DNA of 64,000 nt from Williamsia phyllosphaerae (GCF_014635305.1 NZ_BMCS01000003.1:758800-822799); one strand, 5' to 3'; positions 25,693-36,772 are shown, counted from the stretch's first letter. Numbers and translations: made by a program. Notes: generated by a model from the letters alone, not told the origin.

Positions 25693-26715
25693 TCATGCAC
25701 TCGGTGTCCAGCCGAGGGCAGGCCCGAGGTGGGTCGCCATGTCGGAGATGATCTGGACGTAGTCGGCCGGTTCGAACGAGAACGGCAGTGCGAAGGCGAC
25801 TTCCGAGGCGCGTTGGAAGCCGGCGTGGGCGTAGAGCTTCTCGGCGAGTTCGTCGGACGGTCCGACAAGATCGGGCGCGAAGAGCATCTTGCGCGGACCC
25901 TGCGGGGTGAGGGTCCGTTCGAAACGCGACTCGGCGTAGTCCTGGTAGCGCCGGATCTGATCGGGCGTCGCGGTGTCGGTGGGGATGACGACCAATCCCT
26001 GCGAGACGCGGGCGCGGGCCGGGTCCGGGTGGCTGGCGAGGTAGGCGTCGATTTGCTCGCCCTGGATGGTCGCGAAATCCGCGGAATCACTTCCCTCGCT
26101 GGTCACCACCGACGACGTCAGATAGTTCAGCTGCTGCTGCCCGGCCCAGATCGCCGAGCTCAGACCACCGCCGTACCAGACGCGGTCGACGAGACCGGGC
26201 GAGTGCGGCTGCACGCGACGGGAGAAGTTCTCGATGCCGACCGTTCCCTCGAAGGGACTGACCGGATCGCCCCGCAGGCAGTGCAGCAACCGCAGGACGC
26301 GTTCCTTCGAAAAATCCTCCACGTCATGGGTGTCGGGGTACAGCGCCGCCTTGTAGTCGTCGTACCGCATCGGTGTCCCCACCGAGACGCCTGGGTTGAC
26401 GCGGCCGTCGGACAGGAGATCCACCGTCGCCAGGTCCTCTGCGAGTCGGAAGGGGTTCTCCAGACCCAGCGGGATGACCGCCGTACCCAGCTCGATCCGA
26501 CTGGTCTTCATCGCCGCAGCGGCCATCACCGCCACCGGGGAGGAGATCCCGAACTGCAGGTGCCGGTCACGCAGCCACACGCTGTCGAAACCGAGGTCCT
26601 CGGCCCGTTGGATCACTTCGATGGTCTCGAGATGCCCCTCGCGCGGCGACGCCTCGTCGAACCGTCCGATGGTCAGGAAGCCGAGCTTGGTCAGCGGCTC
26701 ACCTCTACGCGGCAT
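25693..26715 (-). CDS. LLM-class flavin-dependent oxidoreductase
   Basis: A 340-residue member of the luciferase-like monooxygenase superfamily, which uses reduced FMN or F420. It shows the beta-strand start KLGFLTIGRF, the SVWLRDRHLQ segment, GTAVIPLGLENPFRLAEDLATVD-type barrel pattern (about 77-98) and GVSVGTPM. The cofactor cannot be decided by eye, but F420 users are frequent in this lineage. It starts 29 bases beyond the end of the shikimate-dehydrogenase-like gene on the same strand, so the two may be cotranscribed. Confidence 0.87.
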   Translation of the reverse strand: MPRRGEPLTKLGFLTIGRFDEASPREGHLETIEVIQRAEDLGFDSVWLRDRHLQFGISSPVAVMAAAAMKTSRIELGTAVIPLGLENPFRLAEDLATVDLLSDGRVNPGVSVGTPMRYDDYKAALYPDTHDVEDFSKERVLRLLHCLRGDPVSPFEGTVGIENFSRRVQPHSPGLVDRVWYGGGLSSAIWAGQQQLNYLTSSVVTSEGSDSADFATIQGEQIDAYLASHPDPARARVSQGLVVIPTDTATPDQIRRYQDYAESRFERTLTPQGPRKMLFAPDLVGPSDELAEKLYAHAGFQRASEVAFALPFSFEPADYVQIISDMATHLGPALGWTPSA

Positions 26716-26744
26716 GGTTGATCCTCTCTGTCGTCGTCACCCGA

Positions 26745-27560
26745 TCACTCCCACCGCGAGAAATCGGACGCTCGCGCGATCTGATCCGGGGTGATCGACA
26801 CACCCGTGTAGCGCTCGAATTGCCGGGCGGCCTGCAAGGCGATCACGTCGGCACCGGTGATCACGGGTTTGCGCGCGGCGCGCGCCTCACGGATCAGGGG
26901 TGTCTCGGGCGGGAACGCGACGACGTCGAACACGACGTCGGCGGCACGAACGTGTTCGGTGGAGAACGACAGTTCGTCGGCTTCGGGGCCGTTCATACCC
27001 ACGGGCGTGACGTTGACGATCACGCCGGGACCGGGAGCCGGGTCGTCTGCGACCCACCGGTAGCCGTATTTGTCCGCGAGAGCCGAACCGGCGGCCTCGT
27101 TGCGGGCCAGCAAGGTGAGGTCGTCGAAGCCGGCGTGCCGGAACGCCGCGACGACGGCTTTGGCCATCCCACCCGATCCGCGGACCAGCACGGGCAGCGC
27201 AGTGTCCAGCTCGTGGTCGTCGATGAGGGTCGCGACCGCCTCGAAGTCGGTGTTCGACGCCGTGAGCCGACCGCCGTCGTTGACGATGGTGTTCACCGAC
27301 TCGATCGCCGCCGCCGACGGCTCGATGTCGTCGACGAGAGCGATAACCTCCTCCTTGAACGGCATCGACACCGAGCAACCGCGGAACCCGAGAGCCCGTA
27401 CCCCACGGATCGCGCCCTCGATGTCGTCGGTGGCGAACGCCTTGTAGACGAAATCCAGGCCCAGTTCCTCGTAGAGGAAGTTGTGGAATCGGGTCCCGAT
27501 GTTCGAGGGCCTGCCCGACAGCGAGATGCACACGGTCGTGTCCTTGTTCAGAATCGGCAT
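26745..27560 (-). CDS. Shikimate 5-dehydrogenase-like protein
   Basis: A 271-residue member of the shikimate/quinate dehydrogenase family. The substrate site holds SLSGRPSNIG (13-22), with catalytic lysine K69 in SMPFKE and aspartate D105 in NTDFEA. The Rossmann loop is GSGGMA (128-133), a variant of the usual GAGGAA. No aro genes are near, so it may be a paralogue rather than the biosynthetic AroE. ATG 27560 is chosen because AGGAAAG lies 9 bases upstream; ATG 27569 is too close to that site. Confidence 0.85.
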   Translation of the reverse strand: MPILNKDTTVCISLSGRPSNIGTRFHNFLYEELGLDFVYKAFATDDIEGAIRGVRALGFRGCSVSMPFKEEVIALVDDIEPSAAAIESVNTIVNDGGRLTASNTDFEAVATLIDDHELDTALPVLVRGSGGMAKAVVAAFRHAGFDDLTLLARNEAAGSALADKYGYRWVADDPAPGPGVIVNVTPVGMNGPEADELSFSTEHVRAADVVFDVVAFPPETPLIREARAARKPVITGADVIALQAARQFERYTGVSITPDQIARASDFSRWE

Positions 27561-27724
27561 ACGGGCCATCTTTCCTGTGTCGGATCCTTCACGGGTCGGT
27601 GAGTCGCTCGAATCGATCACAAAAGTCGCCGAGCCGTTTGACGGATGCTGCGTTCAACGGAACCATCGGTCGATGCGTCCGTACGATCGGACGACCCCAT
27701 CTGTCCCCGATGCGACCCGAGAAA
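27561..27724. promoter_or_regulatory. Divergent promoter region with inverted repeat
   Basis: This gap drives two diverging genes, the shikimate-dehydrogenase-like protein and the AarF-like protein. It holds an inverted repeat CGTCCG-TACGAT-CGGACG at 27676-27693, about 30 bases before the AarF ATG, a possible operator. No regulator gene is next to it. Confidence 0.4.
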
Positions 27725-29116
27725 ATGACCTCACCGTTGCCCGAACCCGTTCCCACCAGCGCCGACACCGACACAAGCGCGATCGAGGTGGCACACGGCA
27801 CACTCGCCGAGCCGTCCCGGTTGCCACACGTGTCACCGGTGGCCGAGGTCCGACGCGTGGGCGCGACCGCCTTCCAGATCGCACGCGGGGTCACCGAGTT
27901 CGCGGTCGGCTACCGACCGTCACAGTCCGTGGCGCCCCGCGCGGCGCGTGAGGTGCGCGATGTCTTCGAGCGCCTCGGGCCTACCTACGTGAAGCTCGGA
28001 CAGCTCATCGCATCGAGCCCCGGTGTCTTCACCCCGACCCTCTCGCGCGAGTTCGAGACCCTCCTCGACCGGGTCGCACCCGCCGCACCCGAGGTGATCG
28101 ATGCCGTCCTCACCGCCGCACTCGGCGCCTCCCCGTCGACCGTGTTCGCCGACTTCGACCCGGCGCCCATCGCGTCCGCCTCCATCGCGCAGGTCCATAC
28201 CGCGACGCTGCACACCGGCGAGCGCGTCGTGGTCAAGGTGCAGCGCCCCGGGATCACAACGCGACTGGCCGCCGATGTCGCCATCCTCGAACGGGTCGCC
28301 CAGCTCGTCGAGCTCTCGCCGTACGGCCGCATGCTCAGTGCGTCGGACGTCGTCGACGACTTCGCCACCGGTCTGGCCGCGGAGGTCGATTTCCGCAACG
28401 AGGCCCAGGCAATGGACGACTTCGTCGCCGGTCTTGCGGGCACACCTCTGGCCGACCGGGTCCGCGTGCCGAAGGTCCATCACGAGTTCACCACCCGCGA
28501 GGTGCTCACGATGGAGTACGTCGACGCGCTGCGCATCGACGACGCCCGCGCAATCCGCGCCGCCGGACATGACGGCACCGACATCGTCCGCACGCTGTTG
28601 CTGTCGTTTCTGGAGTCCGCGTTCCACGGCGGCACCTTCCACGGAGACCTCCACGCGGGCAACGTCCTCGTCGACGAGAAAGGTCGACTGGTCCTGATCG
28701 ACTTCGGCATCGTGGGTCGCTTCGATCCGCGCACCCGACGCATCATGCGGCGCCTCGTCGGAGACCTGTTCCTGCGCAACGACTACGAAGCAGCCGGTCG
28801 AGCCCTGTTCACCCTCGGCGCGGTGCGCAAACCCGGTGGCACCCGCGAGGGCGCCAAGGACATGCGTCGATTCACCGCTCCCCTCGCCGGCAAGGACCTC
28901 GGCGGGATGTCCTACACCGCGCTCGGCAGCCAGCTCGCCGCGCTGGCCAAGGCGTACGACCTCAAGCTCCCCCGAGAGCTCGTGCTGGTCGGCAAGCAGC
29001 TGCTCTACGTCGAGAAGTACATGAAACTGCTTGCCCCGCAATGGCGTGCTCTCACCGACAAGGAGCTGTTCATGTTCATGAAGAACATGCTCAACGAGGA
29101 CACCCCCACACGCTGA
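27725..29116 (+). CDS. AarF/ABC1/UbiB kinase-like protein
   Basis: A 463-residue atypical kinase of the ABC1/UbiB family. The family KxGQ motif appears as KLGQ (90-93) in the N-terminal extension that blocks normal kinase substrates. The alanine-rich loop ASIAQVH replaces the glycine-rich loop, VVKVQRPG carries the nucleotide lysine, and HGDLHAGNVL and IDFGIVGR are the catalytic and metal loops. Family members act as ATPases in quinone or lipid metabolism; the role here is unknown. ATG 27725 is used; ATG 27710 is equally in frame. It ends about 60 bases before the riboswitch. Confidence 0.88.
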   Translation: MTSPLPEPVPTSADTDTSAIEVAHGTLAEPSRLPHVSPVAEVRRVGATAFQIARGVTEFAVGYRPSQSVAPRAAREVRDVFERLGPTYVKLGQLIASSPGVFTPTLSREFETLLDRVAPAAPEVIDAVLTAALGASPSTVFADFDPAPIASASIAQVHTATLHTGERVVVKVQRPGITTRLAADVAILERVAQLVELSPYGRMLSASDVVDDFATGLAAEVDFRNEAQAMDDFVAGLAGTPLADRVRVPKVHHEFTTREVLTMEYVDALRIDDARAIRAAGHDGTDIVRTLLLSFLESAFHGGTFHGDLHAGNVLVDEKGRLVLIDFGIVGRFDPRTRRIMRRLVGDLFLRNDYEAAGRALFTLGAVRKPGGTREGAKDMRRFTAPLAGKDLGGMSYTALGSQLAALAKAYDLKLPRELVLVGKQLLYVEKYMKLLAPQWRALTDKELFMFMKNMLNEDTPTR

Positions 29117-29175
29117 CGCAACCCACGACGCCGAGCGTGCCCGGTTCGTGATGTAGGTTCACTCCCGACGTCGGC

Positions 29176-29355
29176 GTGCTCTGGTCGGAAGTTCGATCGG
29201 AGCGCCGTAAGAGGGAATCCGGTGACAGTCCGGAACTGCCCCGCAGCGGTGATCGGGAACGACGCGACAACACGCACTGGCCCTGGGCCGGGAAGCAGTC
29301 GCTGGTAGGTGGCATCACACGATGCCGTGCCCGAGAGTCCGAAGACCTGCCGCCG
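29176..29355 (+). ncRNA. Cobalamin (AdoCbl-type) riboswitch
   Basis: The leader of the importer operon carries the hallmarks of a cobalamin aptamer: the GGAATCCGGTGACAGTCCGG stem region near 29213-29233, the core GCCCCGCAGCGGT just after it, and the B12 box GAGTCCGAAGACCTGCC at 29335-29351. About 120 bases separate the end of the box from the chosen permease start, room for an expression platform that hides the ribosome binding site or terminates transcription. High cobalamin would repress the downstream genes. Confidence 0.93.
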
Positions 29356-29472
29356 TTGGTCGTGTCGACCGACACGACCGCTCATCGACCTCGTGGGACA
29401 TGGTCGGTGCGGCGCGTGAGTGACTCATGGCTGCCCGCACCCCTTTTCCGCGTTCGACGGAAAGGGCCCGCG
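29356..29472 (+). promoter_or_regulatory. Riboswitch expression platform and translation start region
   Basis: No gene is seen between the aptamer and the permease. The segment includes an in-frame GTG at 29416 without a ribosome binding site, and a GGAAAGG sequence about 8 bases before GTG 29473. I take the latter as the true initiation region that the riboswitch would mask. Confidence 0.45.
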
Positions 29473-30513
29473 GTGCAGACGCAGCGACGCCGCCTTGCCG
29501 TCTTCATGGCGCTCGCTCTGTTCGCGCTGGTCGGCGCATCTGTTCTCGGTCTGGTCGTCGGCAGCGTGCACATCGCCCCGTCGGCGACCCTGCGCTACCT
29601 GTGGGCCGAGCTGTCCGGCGGCGTCATCACCGGCGCGGACGCCCCGGACTATCGCATCGTGGTCGATTCACGACTCCCCCGGGTGCTCACGTCCATCGTC
29701 GTCGGCGCCGGACTGAGCACGGTCGGCGTGATCGTGCAGGCCGTCGTGCGCAACGCCCTGGCCGACCCCTACATCCTCGGGATCTCCTCGGGTGCGTCGG
29801 TCGGCGCCACCGCGGTCGTGCTGTTCGGTGCTCTGGGCGGATTGGGGCTCTACGCACTGCCCTCGGCGGCGTTCCTGGGCGCACTGCTCGCCACCGTCAT
29901 CGTGTTCATGCTGGCCCGGACCTCATCCGGACTCGAACCACTGCGCCTCGTCCTCATGGGCACCGCACTGGGATACGGCTTCTCGGCCGTCACGACCGTC
30001 CTGGTGTTCCTCGCGCCGGCCGGTGACGCGGCCCGCAGCGTGATGTTCTGGTTGCTCGGCAGCCTCGCCGCCGCCAGTTGGCATTCGGTCTGGTTGGTCG
30101 GCGTGGTCTCCGTCGTGGGCGTGGTGCTCGCTGTCGCCGTGGCCCGCCACCTCGACGCACTGTCGATGGGCGACGATGTGTCGGCGAGCCTCGGCATCGA
30201 CGCCGGACGGTTCCGTCTCGGACTGTTCGTGGCGTCGGCGATCATCGTCGGCGTGATCGTCTCGGTTTGCGGCGCAATCGGATTCGTCGGGCTGATCATG
30301 CCGCACGTCACCCGGTTGCTGGTCGGCGCCGACCACCGGCGGGTCCTGGTGCTCTGCCCGCTGCTCGGAGCGTTGTTCGTCGTGGTCGCCGACATCATCT
30401 CGCGCACCCTGGTCCCGCCCTACGAGCTGCCCATCGGCGCGATCACCGCCGCGGTCGGTGTGCCGACGTTCATCCTGCTGATGCGCAGGCGGACCCGGAC
30501 GGTGTCGCCATGA
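29473..30513 (+). CDS. btuC: Corrinoid/iron-type ABC importer permease (BtuC/FecCD family)
   Basis: A 346-residue FecCD-family permease with about ten predicted membrane segments. Typical family sequences are SRLPRVLTSIVVGAGLS, the NPLADPYILG-like NALADPYILGISSG and GFVGLIMPH(V)TR near the C-terminus, which forms the coupling helix to the ATPase. GTG 29473 follows GGAAAGG; the earlier GTG 29416 would add 19 residues. The cobalamin riboswitch upstream makes corrinoids the likely cargo, though siderophore permeases share the fold. Its stop overlaps the next start (ATGA at 30510). Confidence 0.9.
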   Translation: MQTQRRRLAVFMALALFALVGASVLGLVVGSVHIAPSATLRYLWAELSGGVITGADAPDYRIVVDSRLPRVLTSIVVGAGLSTVGVIVQAVVRNALADPYILGISSGASVGATAVVLFGALGGLGLYALPSAAFLGALLATVIVFMLARTSSGLEPLRLVLMGTALGYGFSAVTTVLVFLAPAGDAARSVMFWLLGSLAAASWHSVWLVGVVSVVGVVLAVAVARHLDALSMGDDVSASLGIDAGRFRLGLFVASAIIVGVIVSVCGAIGFVGLIMPHVTRLLVGADHRRVLVLCPLLGALFVVVADIISRTLVPPYELPIGAITAAVGVPTFILLMRRRTRTVSP

Positions 30514-31304
30514 GCGGTCCCGACTACCGATCCGCAATTGACTACTCCGAAGTATCGGTGCGCCTGGGCGGCACCCAGATCGTGCACGACCTGACGATGT
30601 CGGTGGAGACGGGACGCTTCTTCGGTTTCATCGGACCCAACGGCAGCGGCAAGTCGACGGTGCTGCGATGTCTGTACCGGGCGTTGAAGCCAACGAGCGG
30701 CGACGTCACGATCAACGGCCGGCGGGTGGGCGCGAGCTCCCTTCGGGAGAACGCTCGTCAGGTCGCCGCGCTGACACAGTCCTCGACGATGTTCCTCGAT
30801 TTCACCGTCGCCGAGGTCATCCGCACCGGCCGGCTCCCCCACGTGCGCCTGCTGCAGTCGATGTCGACCGAGGACGAGCTGATCTGCGCCCGCGCGGAGG
30901 AGGACGCCGGGGCCACCGATCTACGTCACCGGCTGTTCAGCGAGCTGTCCGGCGGTGAGGCGCAGCGTGTCCTCGTGGCGCGGGCGTTCGCGCAACAGAC
31001 GCCGATCCTGGTGCTCGACGAGCCGACCAACCACCTCGACGTGAAGCATCAGTACGCCGTGATGCGTGCGGCACGCGACCGTGGTGTCACCGTCATCGCG
31101 GCCCTGCACGACCTGAACGTCGCCGCCCAGTTCTGTACCGATCTCGCCGTCGTCTTCGACGGTCGGATCGTGCTGCAGGGCACACCGGCCGAGGTGTTGA
31201 CCGTCGCCGCCATCGAGAAATGGTTCGGGATCGGCGCTCACGTCGTCCCCCATCCGCGCACTTCAGTTCCTCAGATCATCTTCGACGAAGGGTTCCACCC
31301 ATGA
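30510..31304 (+). CDS. btuD: Corrinoid ABC importer ATP-binding protein (BtuD/FecE family)
   Basis: A 264-residue ABC ATPase. Walker A is GPNGSGKST (42-50), the signature LSGGE (146-150), Walker B LVLDEP (167-172) and the switch histidine H200. The pattern is that of the iron-chelate/B12 importer subgroup (long Q-loop region, NHLDVKHQ after Walker B). It overlaps the permease gene upstream and the binding-protein gene downstream by ATGA, which implies coupled translation of all three subunits. Confidence 0.93.
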   Translation: MSGPDYRSAIDYSEVSVRLGGTQIVHDLTMSVETGRFFGFIGPNGSGKSTVLRCLYRALKPTSGDVTINGRRVGASSLRENARQVAALTQSSTMFLDFTVAEVIRTGRLPHVRLLQSMSTEDELICARAEEDAGATDLRHRLFSELSGGEAQRVLVARAFAQQTPILVLDEPTNHLDVKHQYAVMRAARDRGVTVIAALHDLNVAAQFCTDLAVVFDGRIVLQGTPAEVLTVAAIEKWFGIGAHVVPHPRTSVPQIIFDEGFHP

Positions 31305-32317
31305 AGACATCCACATTCGGCGGCGTGGTGTGCGCCGTGGCGGCGGCGTTGGTGATCAGCGGCTGCGGTGCCGAGGTCGAGAACGCCTCGCCGTCGTCCG
31401 GTGCGGACGCGAAGGTCGAGGTCTCGAATTGCTCGGGGCCGCTGTCGGTGCCGTCGAATCCGAGCCGTGCGCTGACCAACGACACCGGCATCACCGAGAT
31501 GATGTTCGCTCTCGGCCTGCAGGATCGGATGGTCGGCTACACCACCTACGAGGGCAAGGACCGCGATCTCGCGACGTCGCCGTGGCGCCAGGAGTTCGAG
31601 ACCACCCGATCGCTCGGCACCGCGTTCACCCGTGAGGTGATCCAGAATGCCGATCCCGATTTCGTGTTCGCCGGATGGAACTACGGGTTCAAGGAGTCCA
31701 CCGGCGTGACACCCGACTGGATCCGCGCCATCGGCGCGACGCCGTATCAGCTGACCGAGGCATGTCGGCAGCCCGGCACCACCAAGCGCGGCATCAAGCG
31801 TCCACTCGACGCGTTGTACGACGACATCGACAACCTGGGAACGATTTTCGGCGTCCGGGACCGTGCCGCCTCCCTCGTCAAGAGCTATCGCGACGAGGTG
31901 TCCGCCGCGTCGGCGAAGGCGCCGGCTGCCGATCGCCGCGCCCGCGTCCTGCTCTTCGACAGCGCCGATCCCGCACCCTTCACCGCCGGTCGCAACGCCG
32001 CGCCGGACCAGATCATCTCCGAGGCGGGCGGCACCAATGTGTTCGACGATCTCAACGATTCGTGGACGTCGGTCTCGTGGGAGGCGGCCGCCCAGAACGA
32101 TCCGCAGGTGATCGTCGTCGTCGACTACGGCGCCGGCCCGGCCAACACCGTCCAGGCGAAGATCGCCCAACTACGAGCCCAGCCACTGATGGCCGGCACC
32201 ACTGCGGTCCGGGAGGGCAACTTCATCTCGTTCCCGTATGCCGCACTGGTCGAGAGCCCGCGCAACCCAGCCACCATCACCGCGTTGGCGAGTTACCTCC
32301 GCGGTAAGGGGTACTGA
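31301..32317 (+). CDS. btuF: Corrinoid-binding lipoprotein (BtuF/TroA-type)
   Basis: A 338-residue substrate-binding lipoprotein. The signal peptide ends in the lipobox VISGC with cysteine 22 as lipid anchor, so the mature protein sits on the outer face of the membrane. Two lobes of the TroA-like fold are joined by a long helix around residues 185-205. The N-terminal lobe has ITEMMFALGLQDRMVG, the standard helix after the first strand of BtuF/FepB-type proteins. The cargo is presumed to be cobalamin or a precursor, from the riboswitch. Confidence 0.9.
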   Translation: MKTSTFGGVVCAVAAALVISGCGAEVENASPSSGADAKVEVSNCSGPLSVPSNPSRALTNDTGITEMMFALGLQDRMVGYTTYEGKDRDLATSPWRQEFETTRSLGTAFTREVIQNADPDFVFAGWNYGFKESTGVTPDWIRAIGATPYQLTEACRQPGTTKRGIKRPLDALYDDIDNLGTIFGVRDRAASLVKSYRDEVSAASAKAPAADRRARVLLFDSADPAPFTAGRNAAPDQIISEAGGTNVFDDLNDSWTSVSWEAAAQNDPQVIVVVDYGAGPANTVQAKIAQLRAQPLMAGTTAVREGNFISFPYAALVESPRNPATITALASYLRGKGY

Positions 32318-32327
32318 CCGGACGGGG

Positions 32328-32738
32328 TCAATCGACTATCGCGGTTGCCTCGACCTCCACAAGGACATCGGGCTCGAAGAGGATCGACACCCCGATGAGG
32401 GAGGCCGGGGGCATGGGCGACGACAGCCCGATCTCGGTAGCCACCTGTTCGACACCGGCCATGAAGTCCCCCATCTTCTCCGGCGTCCAATCGGTGACGT
32501 AGAAGGTGAGCCGAACCACATCGGTGAACGAGGCGCCGGCGCCCGTCAATCCGATCGCGGTGTTGCGGAGCGCCTGCGCCACCTGTCCGGCGAGGTCGCC
32601 GGGAGCCACCGGAGTTCCGTCCGAGAGGCGTGCAATCTGCCCGGCGACATGCACATGGCGGGTGCCGGTCGCCACCGCCACGTGGTGGTAAGGAACGGGT
32701 TGCGTCATCCCGGTGGGACTCAAGAAAGTCACTGACAT
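32328..32738 (-). CDS. RidA/YjgF family protein
   Basis: A 136-residue RidA-superfamily protein, normally a trimer that hydrolyses reactive enamine/imine intermediates. It has the VHVAGQIA strand, QVAQALRNTAIGLTGAGAS helix and VRLTFYVTD segment. The arginine found in true RidA near position 105 is not obvious in EVEATAIVD, so it may be one of the other subfamilies. ATG 32738 has GAGGAGA upstream. The gene is divergent from the HxlR regulator, whose likely operator lies between them. Confidence 0.87.
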   Translation of the reverse strand: MSVTFLSPTGMTQPVPYHHVAVATGTRHVHVAGQIARLSDGTPVAPGDLAGQVAQALRNTAIGLTGAGASFTDVVRLTFYVTDWTPEKMGDFMAGVEQVATEIGLSSPMPPASLIGVSILFEPDVLVEVEATAIVD

Positions 32739-32763
32739 GTCTGGTCTCCTCAATTCCTCGAAG

Positions 32764-32784
32764 TAGGTATGTTCTTGATACCTA
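32764..32784. promoter_or_regulatory. Candidate HxlR operator (TAGGTAT-N7-ATACCTA)
   Basis: Seven-base perfect inverted arms with a 7-base spacer (GTTCTTG) lie between the divergent RidA-family and HxlR-family genes, 35 bases before the regulator start and 26 bases from the RidA start. AT-rich spaced palindromes of this size are typical of HxlR/MarR-type dimers. Autoregulation and control of the RidA gene are inferred. Confidence 0.6.
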
Positions 32785-32818
32785 GTAGACGCAGGACACT
32801 TCAACGAGACCAGGTTTC

Positions 32819-33187
32819 ATGCCGGATACCACCGACCGCAACGAACTCGCGATCAGCGCTCCTCACCGCGAGCTGCTCGATCACGTACTCGACAAATGGT
32901 CGCTTCACGTCCTCAACGAGCTCTGCGAACGACCGTGCCGGTTCAACGAGCTGCGTCGGGCCATCCCCGATGTCACGCAGAAGTCCCTGACCGGCACACT
33001 GCGGCGCCTCGAGAGAAACGGAATCGTCGAGCGAGTGGTGATCAGCTCGCGTCCCGTCGCCGTGGAGTACCGGATCACACCCTTGGGCAAGACCCTTCGA
33101 CATCCGGTCGACGTCCTCCTCGAATGGGCGTCTTCTCACATCGACGACATCGAGCGTGCGCGACGGGACTTCGACGCCGAGGCGTGA
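32819..33187 (+). CDS. HxlR-family transcriptional regulator
   Basis: A 122-residue winged-helix regulator of the HxlR type: DKWSLHVLNEL (about 25-35), RFNELRRAIPDVTQKSLTGTL as recognition region, and a wing with RPVAVEYRITPLGK. The N-terminal cysteine used for redox or quinone sensing in many members (such as HypR, QorR) is absent; the only cysteines are in ELCERPCRF. Its signal is therefore unclear. It probably controls the divergent RidA-family gene through the palindrome between them. Confidence 0.9.
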   Translation: MPDTTDRNELAISAPHRELLDHVLDKWSLHVLNELCERPCRFNELRRAIPDVTQKSLTGTLRRLERNGIVERVVISSRPVAVEYRITPLGKTLRHPVDVLLEWASSHIDDIERARRDFDAEA

Positions 33188-33192
33188 CGCGG

Positions 33193-33214
33193 ACCACGCT
33201 CCGCGGAGCGCGGT
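33193..33214. terminator. Palindromic element between convergent hxlR-like and tex genes
   Basis: A 22-base palindrome with one mismatched pair (core CGCTCCGCGGAGCG, 33197-33210) lies 5 bases after the HxlR stop and 20 bases from the tex stop. It is a plausible bidirectional terminator. The same 14-base core recurs inside tex at 34267-34280. Confidence 0.5.
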
Positions 33215-33234
33215 TCGACAAACTGCCGGTGAAG

Positions 33235-35603
<2,369 letters not shown>

Positions 35604-35607
<4 letters not shown>

Positions 35608-36161
35608 CCGCCGGACACTACCTGCCTCCGCTGACCGTGCAGCTGCGGCGCGGGCACGGTGGCGCGACGGCGCCGCCAGTACCCGTAGGTCGCCAACAGT
35701 TCCAGCGGTCCCCACAGAACGATCGGTGCGTAGCAGGCCACCATCAGCACGAGGGCTGTCCCGTGTGTGTGCCCGGCGTCGGGACGATGACCCGTCAGAA
35801 TCTGTGTGGTCATCGAGACGGTGAACAACCACGTGACGGCCAGCCCGCCCAGCGTCGCGACCATGATCACGGGCAGTCGCGGCACTCGACGGTTCATCAG
35901 CTCCACGCCCCAACGACTGGCGAGACCGACCGTCAGGAACGAGGTCGCCAGCTGGACGACGCTGAGTCCGAACACGTAGGCGTAGCCGACGAGGTGATCG
36001 TCGGCGAGTTCGAACTCACGCAGCTCCGCAGTCCCCGGCATGAGGCCCACGATCATCAACACGCGCCAGACCGCCGACGGAACGGTGACCGCGAACGCTG
36101 CCCACGCGACCCACCTCAGCCATCGCGACGCGGGTTTTAGAGCCTCAGTTCTAGTTGGCAT
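35604..36161 (-). CDS. Four-helix membrane protein of unknown function
   Basis: A 185-residue integral membrane protein with about four predicted helices (residues 16-42, 58-82, 96-116, 137-160) and a basic C-terminus. I recognise no family. It overlaps tex by 4 bases downstream. Its start is only 29 bases from the divergent TetR regulator, and the shared operator-like repeat covers its own start codon, so it is likely the regulated target. Confidence 0.7.
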
Positions 36162-36173
36162 GTTCGCAAACTA
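36152..36173. promoter_or_regulatory. Candidate TetR operator over the membrane-gene start
   Basis: An imperfect 22-base palindrome beginning TAGTTGGC and ending GCAAACTA (7 of 11 half-site positions symmetric) overlaps the ATG of the minus-strand membrane-protein gene and lies 17 bases before the TetR GTG. Size and placement fit a TetR dimer site that would repress both genes. Confidence 0.5.
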
Positions 36174-36190
36174 CCCCTAGAGTTTCGTGG

Positions 36191-36772
36191 GTGGCAAGAC
36201 CCCAGAAGTTCTCCGTCGACCAGATCCTCGACGCGGCCGGACAGGCGTGCGTCGAGCACTGGCGCGACACGACCATCACCCACGTCGCTGCCATCGTCGG
36301 GGCACCAACGGGGTCGATCTATCACCGCTTCTCCTCCCGTGACGCGCTGTTCGGAGCGCTGTGGGTGCGATCGATCAATCGTTTTCACCAGGGCCTGCTG
36401 GTCGCGTCGACCATCGACGACCCGCGTGCGGCCATGGCTGCGCTGGCGCGACACATCCCGCAGTTCTGTCGCGACAACCCACACGACGCGAAAGCCATGA
36501 CCCTGTATCGGCGCGTCGACCTGATCGATCTGGTCCCCGACTCGATGCGCGACGACGTGGCAACGGTCAACGACGCCATCGACGTCGCACTGCGCGACGT
36601 CGTGAAGCGGCGATACGGACGTCTGACCGATCGTCGCCACCGGCTCGCGCTGCTCGCGACCCGGCAGGGTCCGTACGGGCTGATCCGGCCACTCGTCGGC
36701 GACGAGATACCCCACGAATTCGACACCATCTGCGTCGCGTCGGCGGAGGGAATCCTCGCCCTCGGCGACTGA
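36191..36772 (+). CDS. TetR-family transcriptional regulator
   Basis: A 193-residue TetR-type repressor. The DNA-binding domain is at residues 8-55 with the recognition helix APTGSIYHRFSSRDALF. The C-terminal ligand domain is specific and its ligand is unknown. GTG 36191 starts the protein with VARPQKFS, a usual TetR opening; the earlier frame start at 36155 would run over the divergent gene. The adjacent, divergent four-helix membrane protein is the obvious target. Confidence 0.9.
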   Translation: MARPQKFSVDQILDAAGQACVEHWRDTTITHVAAIVGAPTGSIYHRFSSRDALFGALWVRSINRFHQGLLVASTIDDPRAAMAALARHIPQFCRDNPHDAKAMTLYRRVDLIDLVPDSMRDDVATVNDAIDVALRDVVKRRYGRLTDRRHRLALLATRQGPYGLIRPLVGDEIPHEFDTICVASAEGILALGD

